Shown here: one piece after another, positions 54,650 through 63,757 of the stretch
How positions within the stretch are numbered: the stretch's first letter is position 1
Layout: every line of letters starts with the position of its first letter
NCBI GenBank assembly: GCA_036825615.1
Contig: DAISXY010000009.1
Coordinates: 1 to 64,000 of the forward strand
DNA length: 64,000 nucleotides
Direction: 5' to 3'
From: JAICXG01 sp036825615
GTDB lineage: Bacteria > Verrucomicrobiota > Verrucomicrobiia > Chthoniobacterales > UBA10450
Translations under genes and position numbers: made by a program
The notes under the pieces: model-generated
The model's input: only the letters and a program-made list of their open reading frames with translations
The model's database searches: none
Told to the model about the DNA's origin: nothing

Positions 54650-54994
54650 GTTTAAATCCACCGCGGCCTGCTTGCGAACTGCTGGACAGCGCACCGTAAC
54701 TGATAAATCGCAAGCAAGGATCGCAATCGCAAAGTTGGTGGCGTCCCCCGCCCTGCGCTGTCCCCAAAGCAGAGTGAGTCTCTTCTGCTCGCGGGAGAAG
54801 GCCAGGATGAGGGCAGCACTCCAATGTGGATTCAGCGTGACCGGGCACTAGCTAGCCGCGTCGCTGCCAGCTCCAGCTCATCTCGTCCTCCGGACGAGAT
54901 CATCGTGCAGGATTCGATTTGTGAGAAACGCCGCCGGGCGAGCGGGCGTGAACCTGCGCTGATGCTTCTCCACCTTTCGTAGGACTGGCGCGCC
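54650..54994. other. Intergenic region, no supported gene
   Basis: Between the FG-GAP remnant and the convergent EF-hand gene. It carries a degenerate trace of the dispersed repeat (CGCGGGAGAAGGCCAGGATGAGGG near 54797, quoted only in part here). Nothing else was recognised. Confidence 0.45.
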
Positions 54995-55438
54995 TCAGCG
55001 GGGCGGGCCTTCCGTGCTGGCTTGGAAGGCTTTGGCTTCTTCGCGGGTTACATAGCCGTCGTGGTTGCTATCGGCTTTATGAAATTCCTCCGCATAAACG
55101 CGGCGCTTGCGACCGTAGGCGCGCGCTTCGGCGAGGGTAACGCTGCCGTCCTTGTTCTTATCGGCGGCGTCAAAGCCAGCTTTGCTTCGGCCCGAGCCAG
55201 GCACATTCCATTCCTGCCAGGTCAACTGGCCATCGTGATTGAGGTCGCGCGCATCGAAGATAGTCGTGACGAAGTAATCGCTCGTCTCGTCCGGGGTAAG
55301 TTTGCCGTCGTGATTCGCATCTGCTTCCGCAAAACGGTTGGGTGCCGTCGGCGTGGTCGTGGTGCTGGTAGTCTGACACGAAGTGAGGGCGATGACGAGC
55401 TGGATCGCACTCGCCAGGACAAAAAGTCTTTTTTTCAT
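54995..55438 (-). CDS. EF-hand calcium-binding lipoprotein
   Basis: A 147-residue exported lipoprotein: signal peptide and lipobox (LVIALTSC, Cys20), a Thr-rich linker, then four EF-hand loops in two pairs: DANHDGKLTPDE, DLNHDGQLTWQE, DKNKDGSVTLAE and DSNHDGYVTREE. Each has the Asp/Asn ligands at positions 1, 3, 5 and Glu at 12, so all four should bind calcium. Likely an outer-membrane-anchored calcium sensor or buffer; no partner is evident. A Thr-rich linker of the same style follows the lipobox in the tiny lipoprotein at 58463. Confidence 0.88.
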   Translation of the reverse strand: MKKRLFVLASAIQLVIALTSCQTTSTTTTPTAPNRFAEADANHDGKLTPDETSDYFVTTIFDARDLNHDGQLTWQEWNVPGSGRSKAGFDAADKNKDGSVTLAEARAYGRKRRVYAEEFHKADSNHDGYVTREEAKAFQASTEGPPR

Positions 55439-55695
55439 GTTACGTGAGTCTGGAGGCTGGAGGGTTGCGATTCAATGCAATTCTTTCGCCTGAGAAGCGA
55501 TCGCCCCGGGGAACGGCCGCGATCAACGACCCCGGCTGACGAGATTGCAACTGCGTCGGGTAAGACTCCTCGAAAGAGCGATCTGGTAAGTGACTCGATC
55601 GTGAGATAGTGTTAGGGTCTCGACCCAATATAGAGTGCGGAAGCATTACGCGGGCAGCGACCAAGGTAGACGAAACGGCCACAATCAGTGTTCCC

Positions 55696-58110
55696 TCACG
55701 GCTGTGTGACAGTTAGGTATTTCATCTGGCTTGGAATACCATTGGCAAACACCGTCAGCACCGCCGGTCCCGCCGGGAAACTGGTAATCGTACCGGAAGT
55801 GAAGCTCGTATTCGACCAGCCCCGGCTCGAGTCCACCGGCAGAAAAGTGACCTGAGCGCTGTCAATGCTGCGTAACTGTGCCAGCGGGTAGTTAGTTGCT
55901 GAGTCCTGAGTGTTGCCACCCGAAGCCTGAGATATGCCTTGGAAACGTTTGCCGGTAATTTGCAATTGGTTTCCGTGGCTCTTGATCGCCTTGATCTTAG
56001 GTTGCGATGCGGTCGCAAATCCAAGGCCAACATTGTAGAGTTCCGCGCTCGCCAGAATGTGAAGGGAGGTGTCCTCTCCACCCGCGACGAGCACCTTGCC
56101 GTTAGGCAGCAACGTCGCGGTGTGAAGCAAGCGTCCGGTGGCGAGGCTTGCGGTGCTCGCCCAAGTCCCGCTCGCTGGGTCGTAGAGCTCTGCACTCATC
56201 GTATGGCCGCCCGCAGCGAGCACCTTCCCATTGGGCAGCAACCTCGCCGTTTGATCAGCACGTGCGGTAGCGAGGCTGCCGGTCGCCGTCCAGGTTCCGC
56301 TCGCCGGATCATAAAGTTCCGCGCTCGAAAGAAGACCGTAGCCGCCTGCGACGAGCACCTTGCCATTGGGGAGCAACGTTGCCGTGTGATCAGCACGTGC
56401 GGCAGTGAGGCTGCCGGTTGCGGTCCAGGTTCCGGTCGCCGGATCATAAAGTTCCGCGCTCATCGTAGGAAAACCACTGTCGAATCCACCCGCAACGAGC
56501 ACCTTGCCGTTGGGCAGCAGCGTCGCCGTGTGCTCGCTGCGCCGGTGGCCAAGGCTACCAGTGGCCATCCAAGTCGCGCTCACTGGATCGTAGAGTTCCG
56601 CGCTTTGCATAGGATCACCATTCCTGTCAGCTCCGCCGGCGACGAGCACCTTGCCGTTAGGCAGTAACGTCGCCGTGTGACGATAGCGGCCCGTAGCGAG
56701 ACTGCCGGTAAGCATCCAGGTTCCGCTCCCTGGATCGTAAAGTTCCGCGCTCGCGCGAACGCAAAAGCAGGCGCCGTAGCCGCCTGCGGCGAGCACTTTC
56801 CCGTTGGGCAGCAACGTCGCCGTGTGCTGGTTCCGTGAGTCATTGAGGCTGCCGGTGGTACTCCAGGTCCCCGCCGTTGGGTTAAAAAGTTCCGCGCTCG
56901 CAAGAGTTTCAGCCGAGGCGCCGCCGAATCCCGCCGCGACGAGCACTCTCCCATCTGGCAGCAGCGTTGCGGTGTGATTATCGCGTGCGGTGATGAGGCT
57001 GCCGGTGCTCGTCCAGATGCCGTCGGCCGAATCGAAAAGTGCCGCGTCGTTCAAACTCGACGGATTACCCGAACCGCCTGCAATCAGCACCTTGCCGTTG
57101 GGCAGCAAGGTCGCGGTGTGATCCTGGCGCGGCGGATCGAGGGCACCGGTGGTCGTCCAGATGCCGGTCGCGGGATCGTAGAGTTCCGCAATGTCGAGCT
57201 CATTGCCACCTAAGCCTGCAGCGAGAAGGACCTTCCCATCGGGCAGCAAAGTTGCCGACGCACTCGCTCGGGCAAACGTGAGGCTGCCGGTGGATCTCCA
57301 TGTCCCGGTTCCCGGATCGTACAATTCCGCACTGGTGAGATAGCCGCGCATGGAATTAAAACCCGCCACGACGAGCACGTTGCCGTTAGGTAGCAAGGTC
57401 GACGTGTGCTCAAAACGTTTGTTAATTAGGTTGCCTGTGGTCGCCCATGTCCCGCTTACCGGATCGTACAGTTCGGCGCTTGCAAGATACTGGGCGAAGC
57501 GGTCGATCCCGCCGGCAACCAGGACCCTGCCATCGGACAGCAGGGTCGCGGTGTGGAATGATCGAGTCGTGCTCATGCTGCCAGTTGCTGTCCAGGTGCC
57601 ACTCGCCGGGTCATAGAGTTCCGCACTGGCAAGACGGCCGGTTGTTTGGTTGCCACCGCCAGCAACCAGCACCTTGCCGCTGGAGAGCAAGATCGCGGTA
57701 TGATCTTCGCGCGCTTCAAGAAGGCTGCCCGTGCTGCTCCAAAATCCGGTCGCAGGATCGTACAGTTCTGCACTCGCCAGGGCGGTACCGCCATTTCCCG
57801 TTCCTCCGACGACCAGGACCTTGCCATTGGGCAGCAACGTGGCCGTGAAATGTGAGCGCGCGTTGTGGAGGACGCCGGTCCTGCTCCAAACTCCGGTCGC
57901 GGGATCGTAGAGTTCTGCGCTCGCGAGAATGATGACTCCGTCTAACATTCCACCCGCAACAAGGACCTTGCCATTTTGCAGCAAGGTCGCCGTATGGAGA
58001 TCGCGGCCGTCGTTGAGGGTGCCAGTGTGCTCGAATTCGAACGGAGCCGCCGTGCCCGGCTGCGCGAGCAGGAATCCGAGGCCAAGAACGAGACATAGAA
58101 ACGCCTTCAT
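55696..58110 (-). CDS. Secreted Kelch-type protein with 14 repeats
   Basis: An 804-residue exported protein (signal peptide LCLVLGLGFLLAQPGTAA). It contains 14 tandem units of about 49 residues with the pattern H-T-A-T-L-L-P-N-G-K-V-L-V-A-G-G followed by ASAELYDPATGTW and TGSL. Fourteen units would fill two seven-bladed propellers. The units are very alike at the DNA level, for example the recurring TTGCCGTTGGGCAGCAACGT, with CGTTAGGC variants in two of them. The last 120 residues form a different, IPT/Ig-like end domain. Function unknown. Confidence 0.88.
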   Translation of the reverse strand: MKAFLCLVLGLGFLLAQPGTAAPFEFEHTGTLNDGRDLHTATLLQNGKVLVAGGMLDGVIILASAELYDPATGVWSRTGVLHNARSHFTATLLPNGKVLVVGGTGNGGTALASAELYDPATGFWSSTGSLLEAREDHTAILLSSGKVLVAGGGNQTTGRLASAELYDPASGTWTATGSMSTTRSFHTATLLSDGRVLVAGGIDRFAQYLASAELYDPVSGTWATTGNLINKRFEHTSTLLPNGNVLVVAGFNSMRGYLTSAELYDPGTGTWRSTGSLTFARASASATLLPDGKVLLAAGLGGNELDIAELYDPATGIWTTTGALDPPRQDHTATLLPNGKVLIAGGSGNPSSLNDAALFDSADGIWTSTGSLITARDNHTATLLPDGRVLVAAGFGGASAETLASAELFNPTAGTWSTTGSLNDSRNQHTATLLPNGKVLAAGGYGACFCVRASAELYDPGSGTWMLTGSLATGRYRHTATLLPNGKVLVAGGADRNGDPMQSAELYDPVSATWMATGSLGHRRSEHTATLLPNGKVLVAGGFDSGFPTMSAELYDPATGTWTATGSLTAARADHTATLLPNGKVLVAGGYGLLSSAELYDPASGTWTATGSLATARADQTARLLPNGKVLAAGGHTMSAELYDPASGTWASTASLATGRLLHTATLLPNGKVLVAGGEDTSLHILASAELYNVGLGFATASQPKIKAIKSHGNQLQITGKRFQGISQASGGNTQDSATNYPLAQLRSIDSAQVTFLPVDSSRGWSNTSFTSGTITSFPAGPAVLTVFANGIPSQMKYLTVTQP

Positions 58111-58462
58111 AGGTTTGCGCCTGCGTAAAGATTCACAGGTGCAACGGAGAGCGCCTAACGAACTCGCGCAGGCATGCTCAGGCTTTCAAGTGCACCACCA
58201 ACTGTCAAGCTTAAACAGCCTTGCTTTCGGCTGGGCCGGGAAAAGCTTGTAACTCTGTAGAACGGCCTCGGCTCATCCATCCAACACGTCGGAAACGCTT
58301 CGGGTCAGCGATCCCGCTACAACGGTGGCAGCCAGGCGGCAGCTACTGCATTGTAGGATACGAAACTGGACGCACGACAGCGCGTCCTTCCGGAAGGACA
58401 TGCTTCTGCATCTCCAAAAGCAACGCTGGCGCTGGGGTAGCAAGAGTTGCTGCTACCCGGCA
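58111..58462. other. Intergenic region with small palindromes
   Basis: Between the Kelch gene start and the tiny lipoprotein. It holds short hairpins (GTCCTTCCGGAAGGAC near 58386; GGTAGCAAGAGTTGCTGCTACC near 58436) and the fragment GCGATCCCGCTACAAC near 58310, similar to GCCGATCCCGGCTACAAC in the tandem repeat region at 61.4-61.7 kb. No gene is supported. Confidence 0.6.
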
Positions 58463-58639
58463 CTAGTGCATGTAGGAGGCGAGGCCGTTGGCGTTGTTTC
58501 GGTTGAGCGGGGATCTGGCCTCTTCTGTCGTAGTCGTGGTCGTGGTGGTGGTTGCCGTGTCGGGCAGAGCCGCGCAACCGACAAAGGCAAACACAACCAC
58601 AAGGAGTGCGAAATAAGACATTGGCTTGATTGCTTTCAT
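58463..58639 (-). CDS. Tiny Thr-rich lipoprotein
   Basis: A 58-residue open frame from the ATG at 58639 (MKAIKPMSYFALLVVVFAF) with a lipobox FVGC and then a run of nine Thr residues and a short polar tail. The layout recalls the N-terminus of the EF-hand lipoprotein. Probably an entericidin-like or structural small lipoprotein; no family can be assigned. The hydrophobic segment and lipobox are the only support. Confidence 0.55.
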   Translation of the reverse strand: MKAIKPMSYFALLVVVFAFVGCAALPDTATTTTTTTTTEEARSPLNRNNANGLASYMH

Positions 58640-58886
58640 TACCCGCAGCAACCAATAGCTGCGCCTTTTGCGCAAGGCCGGAGCAGATATCGGTCATTCT
58701 CCTAGTTTGCACTCGGTAGAAATTGGCCGCCGATCCAAGAAAAAGATCAAAAGAGACTTACCCGAACTCTGCACGCATCTCTGTTTTGCGCGGCCAGCCT
58801 CAACGCCTCCCAGTCTGCAATCAGCTCAAAGGTAGCGGGCCTACAACATCTTGACAGCAGCGGCCCCTTCTGCGCCTAATCCGCAG

Positions 58887-61178
58887 ATGCGTTTCCAAAT
58901 CATTCGAGTTTTAGGCTGGGCGGCGGGAGCGGTTGTAGCCATGACAATTCTGCCACCAGGCGCAAGCTTGGATTCCGATGCTAACCTCGCCCGGCAAGTG
59001 GCCCAGCCGCATGGACACGAGCACGCCGACAGTCCGCCCGAGGATTGGTTTGTGAGTCAGCGTGTGACGCACGGCGGCATCCCGGCAGGTGCGCCGGAAC
59101 GCGCCGCGGCGCAGGCTGCCGCCCTCGTGGCGGCGGCGGAGCAAGCGAGCGCGCCAAGCGCCCGCGCGCGCTGGCAGTTTGTCGGGCCAACTAATATCGG
59201 CGGGCGCGTGGTCGATATCGCCGTGGATCCGGTCGCCGCCGATACGATTTATGTCGCCGCGGCTACGGGCGGCATCTGGAAAAGCACCGACAAGGGCGCG
59301 CATTTCAGCGCGAGCTGGCCGGCAATCAATCCGCAGTCAATGGGTGCACTTATTATAACTCCGGCCGGCGTGCTTTTCGCCGGAACCGGTGAAGCCAATC
59401 CCGGCGGCGGCAGTATCACTTATGGCGGTGCCGGGATTTATCGCTCCACCGATAGCGGCCGGACCTGGAGCAACGTTGGCCTAACGAACTCAGGTGCGAT
59501 CGGCCGGCTCGCAGTCGACCCGACTAACTCGCAGCGCATCTTCGCGGCCGCTGCCGGCCCACTCTATAACCACGGCGGCGATCGCGGCGTCTATGAATCG
59601 ACCGACGCCGGGACGACCTGGAATCTGAAGCTGGCGGGCGATAACGACACGACCGGCGCGGTCGATCTCGCGATTGATCCGACGAACCCGAATCTTGTTT
59701 ATGCCGCAATGTGGGACCACCTGCGCGAGCCTGACCTGCGCACTTATGGCGGAGTTGGGTCGGGTGTCTTCCGCTCGACTGATGGCGGCGGAACCTGGCA
59801 ACGCCTGACGAATGGCCTGCCGGCGGCTTCTTCAACCATCGGCCGGATCGGAATTGCGCTCGCCCCCTCCAATCCGCAGCGGCTTTTTGCGATTGTTAAC
59901 CAGACAAGCGGCTTCTTCCAGGGATTCTATAAGTCGGAAGATGGCGGTAGCTCCTGGACGAAGTTTGCGACTGACTCGACGCTCTCGGGCGCGCAATCGA
60001 GTTACGGCTGGTGGTTCGGGCGAGTCTGGGTCGATCCGGTCGACCAGAATCATGTCTTCGCCGGCGGGGTTAGTCTTTGTGAGTCGAAGAACGGCGGCAG
60101 CTCGTTTATCGGCCAATTTACTCCCCATCCCGATCATCACGCCATGGCCTGGGACTTGAAAGTGCCAGGCCGCGTCTATCTCGGGAACGATGGCGGGACT
60201 TATCGCTCGGATAACAATGGTTCCAACGACCAGTGGACGGCAGGAGTCAGTCAGCCCTTTACGCAGTTCTATAGCGTCGACGTGAGTGAGCAGGATAGCT
60301 CGCGCGTGGTAGGCGGAGCGCAGGACAACGGAGTAAACCGCTCTTACGGTAGCGGGACGGGCTGGAATGAGTATGTCGGCGGCGATGGTCTCGAGGCGCT
60401 GATCAACCCGGCAGATCAGAACAAGGTTTATGGGTGTAGTCAGTATGGTGACTGCATTCGTTCGACCGATGGGGGTAACACCGGCTTCGATTTCACCGGC
60501 TCGACGATCTCAGCGCGGCGCAATTGGTTTACGCCCGTGCAGTTTGATCCCGCGAATCCGGCGATCTTGTATTATGCGGGTAATCAGGTCAATCGTTCGG
60601 CCGATAACGGCGTGCACTGGTCAGTTATCAGCCCTGATCTCACTGGTGGTCCCGGGCGCGACCCGTTCTATCCTTTTGGCACGGTCACGACCGTAGCCGG
60701 AGCGGCGAGCGACCCGAATCGCGTCCTCGCCGGCACGGATGACGGTCGGCTTTGGTTTACAACCAACCTTGGTAGCAACTGGACCCAGGTGACTGACCCG
60801 GACGTGCCCGGCACCTGGGTTACTCGGGTAACTGTTGATCCGACAAACGCGCAGGTGGCCTACGCCACCTTCTCCGGGTTTCGCGCCGGTTCTCCCCTGC
60901 CCTATGTCCTGAAGACAACCGACGGCGGAATATCCTGGAGTAGCATCGCCGGTAACCTGCCGCAGGCACCCGTGAACGATATTGCTGTAGTTGGTTCAGT
61001 CCTGTATGTGGGAACCGACGTCGGAGTGTTCGCCTCAGCGAATGGCGGCCGTAAATGGACTGCGGCCGGGAAGCAATTGCCGAATGTGCCGGTCACCGAT
61101 CTCGAATATCGCTCCGCCTCCAACGCGCTTTATGCCGCGACTTTTGGTCGTGGGATATACATGTTGCAGTTACAATGA
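58887..61178 (+). CDS. Secreted BNR-repeat beta-propeller protein
   Basis: A 763-residue exported protein. ATG 58887 gives a signal/anchor segment (VLGWAAGAVVAMTILPPGA); a TTG at 58851 is also in frame. The propeller opens with WQFVGPTNIGGRVVDIAVDP and has Asp-box repeats such as IWKSTDKGAHFS, IYRSTDSGRTWSN, VYESTDAGTTWNL, VFRSTDGGGTWQR and LKTTDGGISWSS. Closest in the window to the protein at 31671. Function unknown; no catalytic residues are identified. Confidence 0.84.
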   Translation: MRFQIIRVLGWAAGAVVAMTILPPGASLDSDANLARQVAQPHGHEHADSPPEDWFVSQRVTHGGIPAGAPERAAAQAAALVAAAEQASAPSARARWQFVGPTNIGGRVVDIAVDPVAADTIYVAAATGGIWKSTDKGAHFSASWPAINPQSMGALIITPAGVLFAGTGEANPGGGSITYGGAGIYRSTDSGRTWSNVGLTNSGAIGRLAVDPTNSQRIFAAAAGPLYNHGGDRGVYESTDAGTTWNLKLAGDNDTTGAVDLAIDPTNPNLVYAAMWDHLREPDLRTYGGVGSGVFRSTDGGGTWQRLTNGLPAASSTIGRIGIALAPSNPQRLFAIVNQTSGFFQGFYKSEDGGSSWTKFATDSTLSGAQSSYGWWFGRVWVDPVDQNHVFAGGVSLCESKNGGSSFIGQFTPHPDHHAMAWDLKVPGRVYLGNDGGTYRSDNNGSNDQWTAGVSQPFTQFYSVDVSEQDSSRVVGGAQDNGVNRSYGSGTGWNEYVGGDGLEALINPADQNKVYGCSQYGDCIRSTDGGNTGFDFTGSTISARRNWFTPVQFDPANPAILYYAGNQVNRSADNGVHWSVISPDLTGGPGRDPFYPFGTVTTVAGAASDPNRVLAGTDDGRLWFTTNLGSNWTQVTDPDVPGTWVTRVTVDPTNAQVAYATFSGFRAGSPLPYVLKTTDGGISWSSIAGNLPQAPVNDIAVVGSVLYVGTDVGVFASANGGRKWTAAGKQLPNVPVTDLEYRSASNALYAATFGRGIYMLQLQ

Positions 61179-61281
61179 GACTGCAACTGACCAGGTCAAG
61201 AAGGCGGTCCCCTCACCGGCGGCTTGCGCCGTCCGCCTCTCCCAAGGGGGGAGGGGAACCGGCCTTGCAGGCCAGATGCGG
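61179..61281. repeat. Dispersed palindromic repeat CCCTCACCGGCGGC type
   Basis: Following the BNR gene, CCCTCACCGGCGGCTTGCG (near 61209) and the CCTCTCCC/GGGGAGGGG palindrome are shared with 47653-47705 and, more loosely, with 63653-63710. Confidence 0.7.
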
Positions 61282-61803
61282 CAATTCACCTCTCTCCCCG
61301 TGGGCCGTAACGCAGCGCGCGGAGCGAGCGAGGCCGGGCTTTCAAAGACCCGCGCGCAAAGCGCGGCAGTGAGGGCAGCTTGCATCAGCCACGCCATCGC
61401 AAGAATCTCTTGCCAATATCCTGGGCAAGCGCCGGGATCGCCGATCCCGGCTACAACCCAGCCGCGTGAATCATCGCGACTGCTCTTCATCAGCGTCCGG
61501 CGATTCATCTCTCTCCCCCGTGGGCCGTAACGCAGCGCGCGGAGCGAGCGAGGCCGGGCTTTCAAAGACGCGCGCGCGAAGCGCCGGTAGTGAGGGCAGC
61601 TTCCATCAGCCACGGCATCGCAAGAATCTCTCGCTAATATCCTGGGCAAGCGCCGGGATCGCCGATCCCGCCTACAACCCAGCCGCGTGAATTATCGCGA
61701 CTGCTCTTCATCAGCGTCCAGCAATTCACCTCTCTCCCCGTGGGAGAGACGCGCGCGCGAAGCGCGGCAGTGAGGGCAGCTTGCATCATCGGCGGCATCG
61801 CAA
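61282..61803. repeat. 220-bp tandem repeat (about 2.4 copies)
   Basis: TGGGCCGTAA occurs at 61301 and 61521 and the matching TGGGAGAGAC at 61741, an exact 220-bp period. Copies 1 and 2 are nearly identical over their whole length and contain CGAGGCCGGGCTTTCAAAG and GGGATCGCCGATCCC. Copy 3 lacks about 45 bp and ends after about 80 bp. The same core is dispersed at 47.7-47.9 kb. Non-coding. Confidence 0.88.
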
Positions 61804-61856
61804 CGGGGTCTCACCTCCATTTGTTTCCCGGCAACCTCCGGGATCACCCACCCTGG

Positions 61857-62909
61857 TTAGAGCGCGGCGTGAATTTCCTCGAGAATCTCACGCAGGCCGT
61901 AGCGGAAACTCCAGCCCGGGTAATGATCGCGAAACTTCCGCACGTCGCTGATCCACCAGATATGATCGCCGATCCGGTTTTGCTCGACATATTCCCAGTG
62001 GAGGTTGCGGCCGCTGATTTCTTCGCAGAGCGCAATGGCTTCGAGCATGGAACAGTTACAATGGCGGCTGCCCCCGATATTGTAGACTTCGCCTATCCGG
62101 GGCGCGGCGATGAACGCGGCAAAGGCTTCGACGAGATCGAAGCTATGAATGTTGTCGCGGACCTGCTTCCCTTTGTAACCAAAGACGCGATAGGTGCGGC
62201 CGCTCACGCAGCACTTCATGAGATAGGAAAGGAAGCCGTGTAACTCCGTGCCGGCGTGCGCCGGGCCGGTAAGACAACCGCCGCGAAAGCAGGCGGTGGG
62301 CATCCCGAAGTAGCGCCCGTATTCCTGCACAAGCACATCAGCCGCGACCTTCGAAGCGCCAAAAAGCGAGTGCTTCGTCTGGTCGATGCTCATGTTTTCG
62401 GAAATGCCGGGCTCATACTCATGACCGGGTTCAATCTCCCAGCGCAGCTCCAGTTCCTGCAAAGGCAACCGGTTTGGCGTGTCGCCATAGACCTTGTTTG
62501 TAGAAGTAAAAACGAACGGTGTTTCCGGGCAAAAATTTCGGGCCGCTTCGAGCAGGTTAAGCGTCCCGTTAGCGTTGACCGTAAAATCGGTCTGCGGCTC
62601 GCGCGCCGCCCAGTCGTGGGAAGGTTGCGCGGCGGTATGCACGATCGCGCTCAGCTGCCGGCCGTGCTGCTTGAAGAGCTCGTTCACCGCCGCCGCATCG
62701 CGAATGTCAATCTCATGATGCTCATAAGTCGGGATTCCGGCGAGGAGGGCATCACGCGTCCCGCGGGTGGAAGCTTCTTCGCCGAAAAAGCGCGCCCGCA
62801 TGTCGTTGTCGATCCCGACGACGCGGCTGCCATCACGCGCGAACCGCCGGACCGTTTCCGATCCGATCAACCCAGCCGAGCCTGTAACCAGAATCACCCT
62901 CGCCTTCAT
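61857..62909 (-). CDS. NAD-dependent epimerase (CDP-paratose 2-epimerase/RfbE-like)
   Basis: A 350-residue extended SDR. The N-terminal motif is ILVTGSAGLIGSETV; FVFTSTNKVYGDTPNRLP carries the catalytic Thr/Ser region, and LFGASKVAADVLVQEYGRYF the Tyr-less F-x-x-x-K variant typical of tyvelose epimerases, with FRGGCLTGPAHAGTELHGF and GYKGKQVRDNIHS downstream. CDP-tyvelose-type epimerases convert CDP-paratose to CDP-tyvelose, but homologues in other bacteria work on other nucleotide sugars. The start is 3 nt after the pgl stop, so both are co-transcribed. Confidence 0.85.
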   Translation of the reverse strand: MKARVILVTGSAGLIGSETVRRFARDGSRVVGIDNDMRARFFGEEASTRGTRDALLAGIPTYEHHEIDIRDAAAVNELFKQHGRQLSAIVHTAAQPSHDWAAREPQTDFTVNANGTLNLLEAARNFCPETPFVFTSTNKVYGDTPNRLPLQELELRWEIEPGHEYEPGISENMSIDQTKHSLFGASKVAADVLVQEYGRYFGMPTACFRGGCLTGPAHAGTELHGFLSYLMKCCVSGRTYRVFGYKGKQVRDNIHSFDLVEAFAAFIAAPRIGEVYNIGGSRHCNCSMLEAIALCEEISGRNLHWEYVEQNRIGDHIWWISDVRKFRDHYPGWSFRYGLREILEEIHAAL

Positions 62910-62912
62910 TCG

Positions 62913-63611
62913 TTAGGCCGGTTCACCGATCATCCAGAGAAGCCGGCCGTTCTCGGGTGAGACGCGAGCGGCGGGAAACTGTGAGTCACCAGCCAGCGCA
63001 CGCTCCATGACTTCGCGGTTCTTATCTCCCCGGACAAGGAAGAGGACGACACGTGACTGATTAAGAAGGGGCAGAGTCATGGTGAGACGCCAAGTTGAAA
63101 GCTTCGGCACATAGTTAGCCATGACCCGACGCACCTTTTCCTCAAGCGCGGCGGTGCCGGGGAAAAGCGAAGCGGTGTGACCATCATCTCCCATCCCCAG
63201 CAGCATGAGATCGTGCCGGTAAATCATCTCACCGCGCTGGGTGGCAAGAAGCGCGAGCGTATCCTCATATTCCTGGGCTGCGCGCGGTGGATCGGTCTCT
63301 CCGCGCATCCGCAGGATCGAATTGTCGGGAACTGCATACGGTTCGAAAAGCGACTCGCGTGCCATTCGATAGTTACTCTGCGGGTGATCCGGCGGGACAC
63401 AGCGCTCATCGCCAAAGGTGAAACGCACGGCTTCCCAGCGCAAATCGGCGGCGAGCCGGCCGAACTCGGAGTAGATCGGTCGAGGGGTGTTGCCGCCGGA
63501 AAGCGCGATCCGGAATTCTCCGCGCTCGGCCAAAGCCGTGCGCGCCTGTTCCAGGATGAAGGCAGCGGCATCAGAAACAAAGTGAGCAGTGCGGATGACT
63601 TCCGGCTTCAC
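62913..63611 (-). CDS. pgl: 6-phosphogluconolactonase
   Basis: A 232-residue cytoplasmic hydrolase of the NagB/DevB superfamily that opens 6-phosphoglucono-lactone in the oxidative pentose phosphate pathway. Signature segments are IALSGGNTPRPIYSEF, FTFGDERCVPPDHPQSNY and LMLLGMGDDGHTASLFPG; the length is typical. The gene's TAA stop is part of a GCCTAACGA motif at its junction with the epimerase gene. Confidence 0.95.
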   Translation of the reverse strand: MKPEVIRTAHFVSDAAAFILEQARTALAERGEFRIALSGGNTPRPIYSEFGRLAADLRWEAVRFTFGDERCVPPDHPQSNYRMARESLFEPYAVPDNSILRMRGETDPPRAAQEYEDTLALLATQRGEMIYRHDLMLLGMGDDGHTASLFPGTAALEEKVRRVMANYVPKLSTWRLTMTLPLLNQSRVVLFLVRGDKNREVMERALAGDSQFPAARVSPENGRLLWMIGEPA

Positions 63612-63757
63612 AAAAGCAGATAAGTTTTACGTGGGAAGCTTCGATACTTGTCGCCCTCACCTGGCGCTACGCGTCCTCCTCTCCCTGAGGGCGAGGAATT
63701 GAGGTGAGGCGCTGGATGTTTGAGCTACCCTTGGTCTGTTCAAGGACTCAGCTGGAC
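63612..63757. other. Short intergenic region with a partial dispersed repeat
   Basis: CCCTCACCTGGCGCTACGCG near 63653 and the CTCTCCCTGAGGGCGAG palindrome are a diverged copy of the repeat found at 47.65 and 61.2 kb. Confidence 0.55.
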
